This document shows positions 63,753 to 64,000 of a stretch of 64,000 nt of DNA, in pieces. This stretch comes from Shinisaurus crocodilurus. Lineage: Eukaryota; Chordata; Lepidosauria; Squamata; Shinisauridae. The number at the start of each line of letters is the position of its first letter. The first letter of the stretch is position 1. A program made the translations under genes and the position numbers. The notes under the pieces were generated by a model. That model was not told the origin of the DNA, made no database searches, and worked only from the letters and a program-made list of their open reading frames with translations. The DNA lies in assembly GCA_021292165.1 (NCBI GenBank), contig CM037880.1, positions 145,370,099 through 145,434,098 of the forward strand, given 5' to 3'.

Positions 63753-64000
63753 TTTTCTCGAATGAAACATAGAGTGTTCGAGGATCGGGATATTTGTAAG
63801 AAGACCAAAACACTGGTTTATGAAGCCATTGTATTACCAACTTTATTGTATGCCTGCGAAACATGGACTATCTATAAACGTCACCTCCAACTCCTTGAAA
63901 GATTTCATCAACGTTGCCTCCGGAAAATCCTGCAAATTACTTGGGAAGATAGGTGAACAAATGTCAGTGTACTGGAAGAAGCAAAGACTACTAGCATTGA
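63753..64000 (+). mobile_element. LINE ORF2 C-terminal part, runs off window
   Basis: The frame reads MKHRVFEDRDICKKTKTLVY, then EAIVLPTLLYACETWTIYKR and HLQLLERFHQRCLRKILQIT. The PTLLYxCETWT and RCLRxIL motifs are typical of the region after the reverse transcriptase palm in several non-LTR retrotransposons. A single TGA at about 63953 is followed in the same frame by TNVSVLEEAKTTSIE-like sequence, so the stop is a point change in a decayed copy. Start is a 5' truncation and the end is outside the window. The clade is not certain. Confidence 0.9.

Overview
The window looks like non-coding DNA from a squamate reptile (lizard or snake nuclear genome). The diagnosis rests on interspersed repeats: tRNA-derived SINEs of the Sauria type (A and B boxes, BovB-like 3' half, TAAA-rich tail), tRNA-Ala-derived SINEs, 5S-rRNA-derived SINEs, L2-like and CR1-like LINE 3' ends, and many small hAT-type DNA transposons. 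I recognise no host protein-coding gene, no exon with convincing splice sites and no functional RNA gene. Family names come from remembered repeat structure. No database was searched.

Layout. 1-300 holds two Sauria SINEs head to head. 1.9-5.8 kb is a pile of DNA transposons: a Tigger-like remnant, a 168-bp hAT MITE with an 8-bp target duplication, and a repeat (family D) split by a 1,340-bp member of the same hAT family, which itself contains an L2-like fragment split by a foldback element. 6-14 kb is mostly unique sequence with small palindromic elements and tandem duplications. 14.7-17.2 kb has a hAT element, a near-perfect 412-bp inverted repeat around a 617-bp spacer, and a solo LTR. 19-28 kb holds palindromic repeats, SINEs, a short retroinsertion with a 16-bp target duplication, and a tRNA-Ala SINE split by a hAT MITE. 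28-38 kb has a CpG-rich patch with an ETS/CRE composite, a hairpin, family D copy 2, L2 and CR1 tails and a compound triplet microsatellite. 39-46 kb has a 672-bp hAT element with dense GAGTC subterminal repeats, foldback elements, a LINE fragment inserted with a 13-bp duplication, and a 799-bp solo LTR. 49-56 kb has a 136-bp hAT MITE, several L2-like fragments and a 1,087-bp hAT element carrying a CpG-island-like interior. 56-64 kb ends with SINEs, family D copy 4, an AT-rich unique stretch that may be conserved non-coding DNA, and a LINE running off the right edge.

Nothing works together as a pathway. The biology visible is transposition: element boundaries, target-site duplications and nesting order can be read base by base. 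The most promising novelties are the hAT element with GC-rich, promoter-like cargo, the pair of hAT copies that shows a MITE arising by internal deletion, the GAGTC-rich hAT element, and the almost identical inverted repeat at 15.1-16.5 kb, which could also be an assembly artefact.
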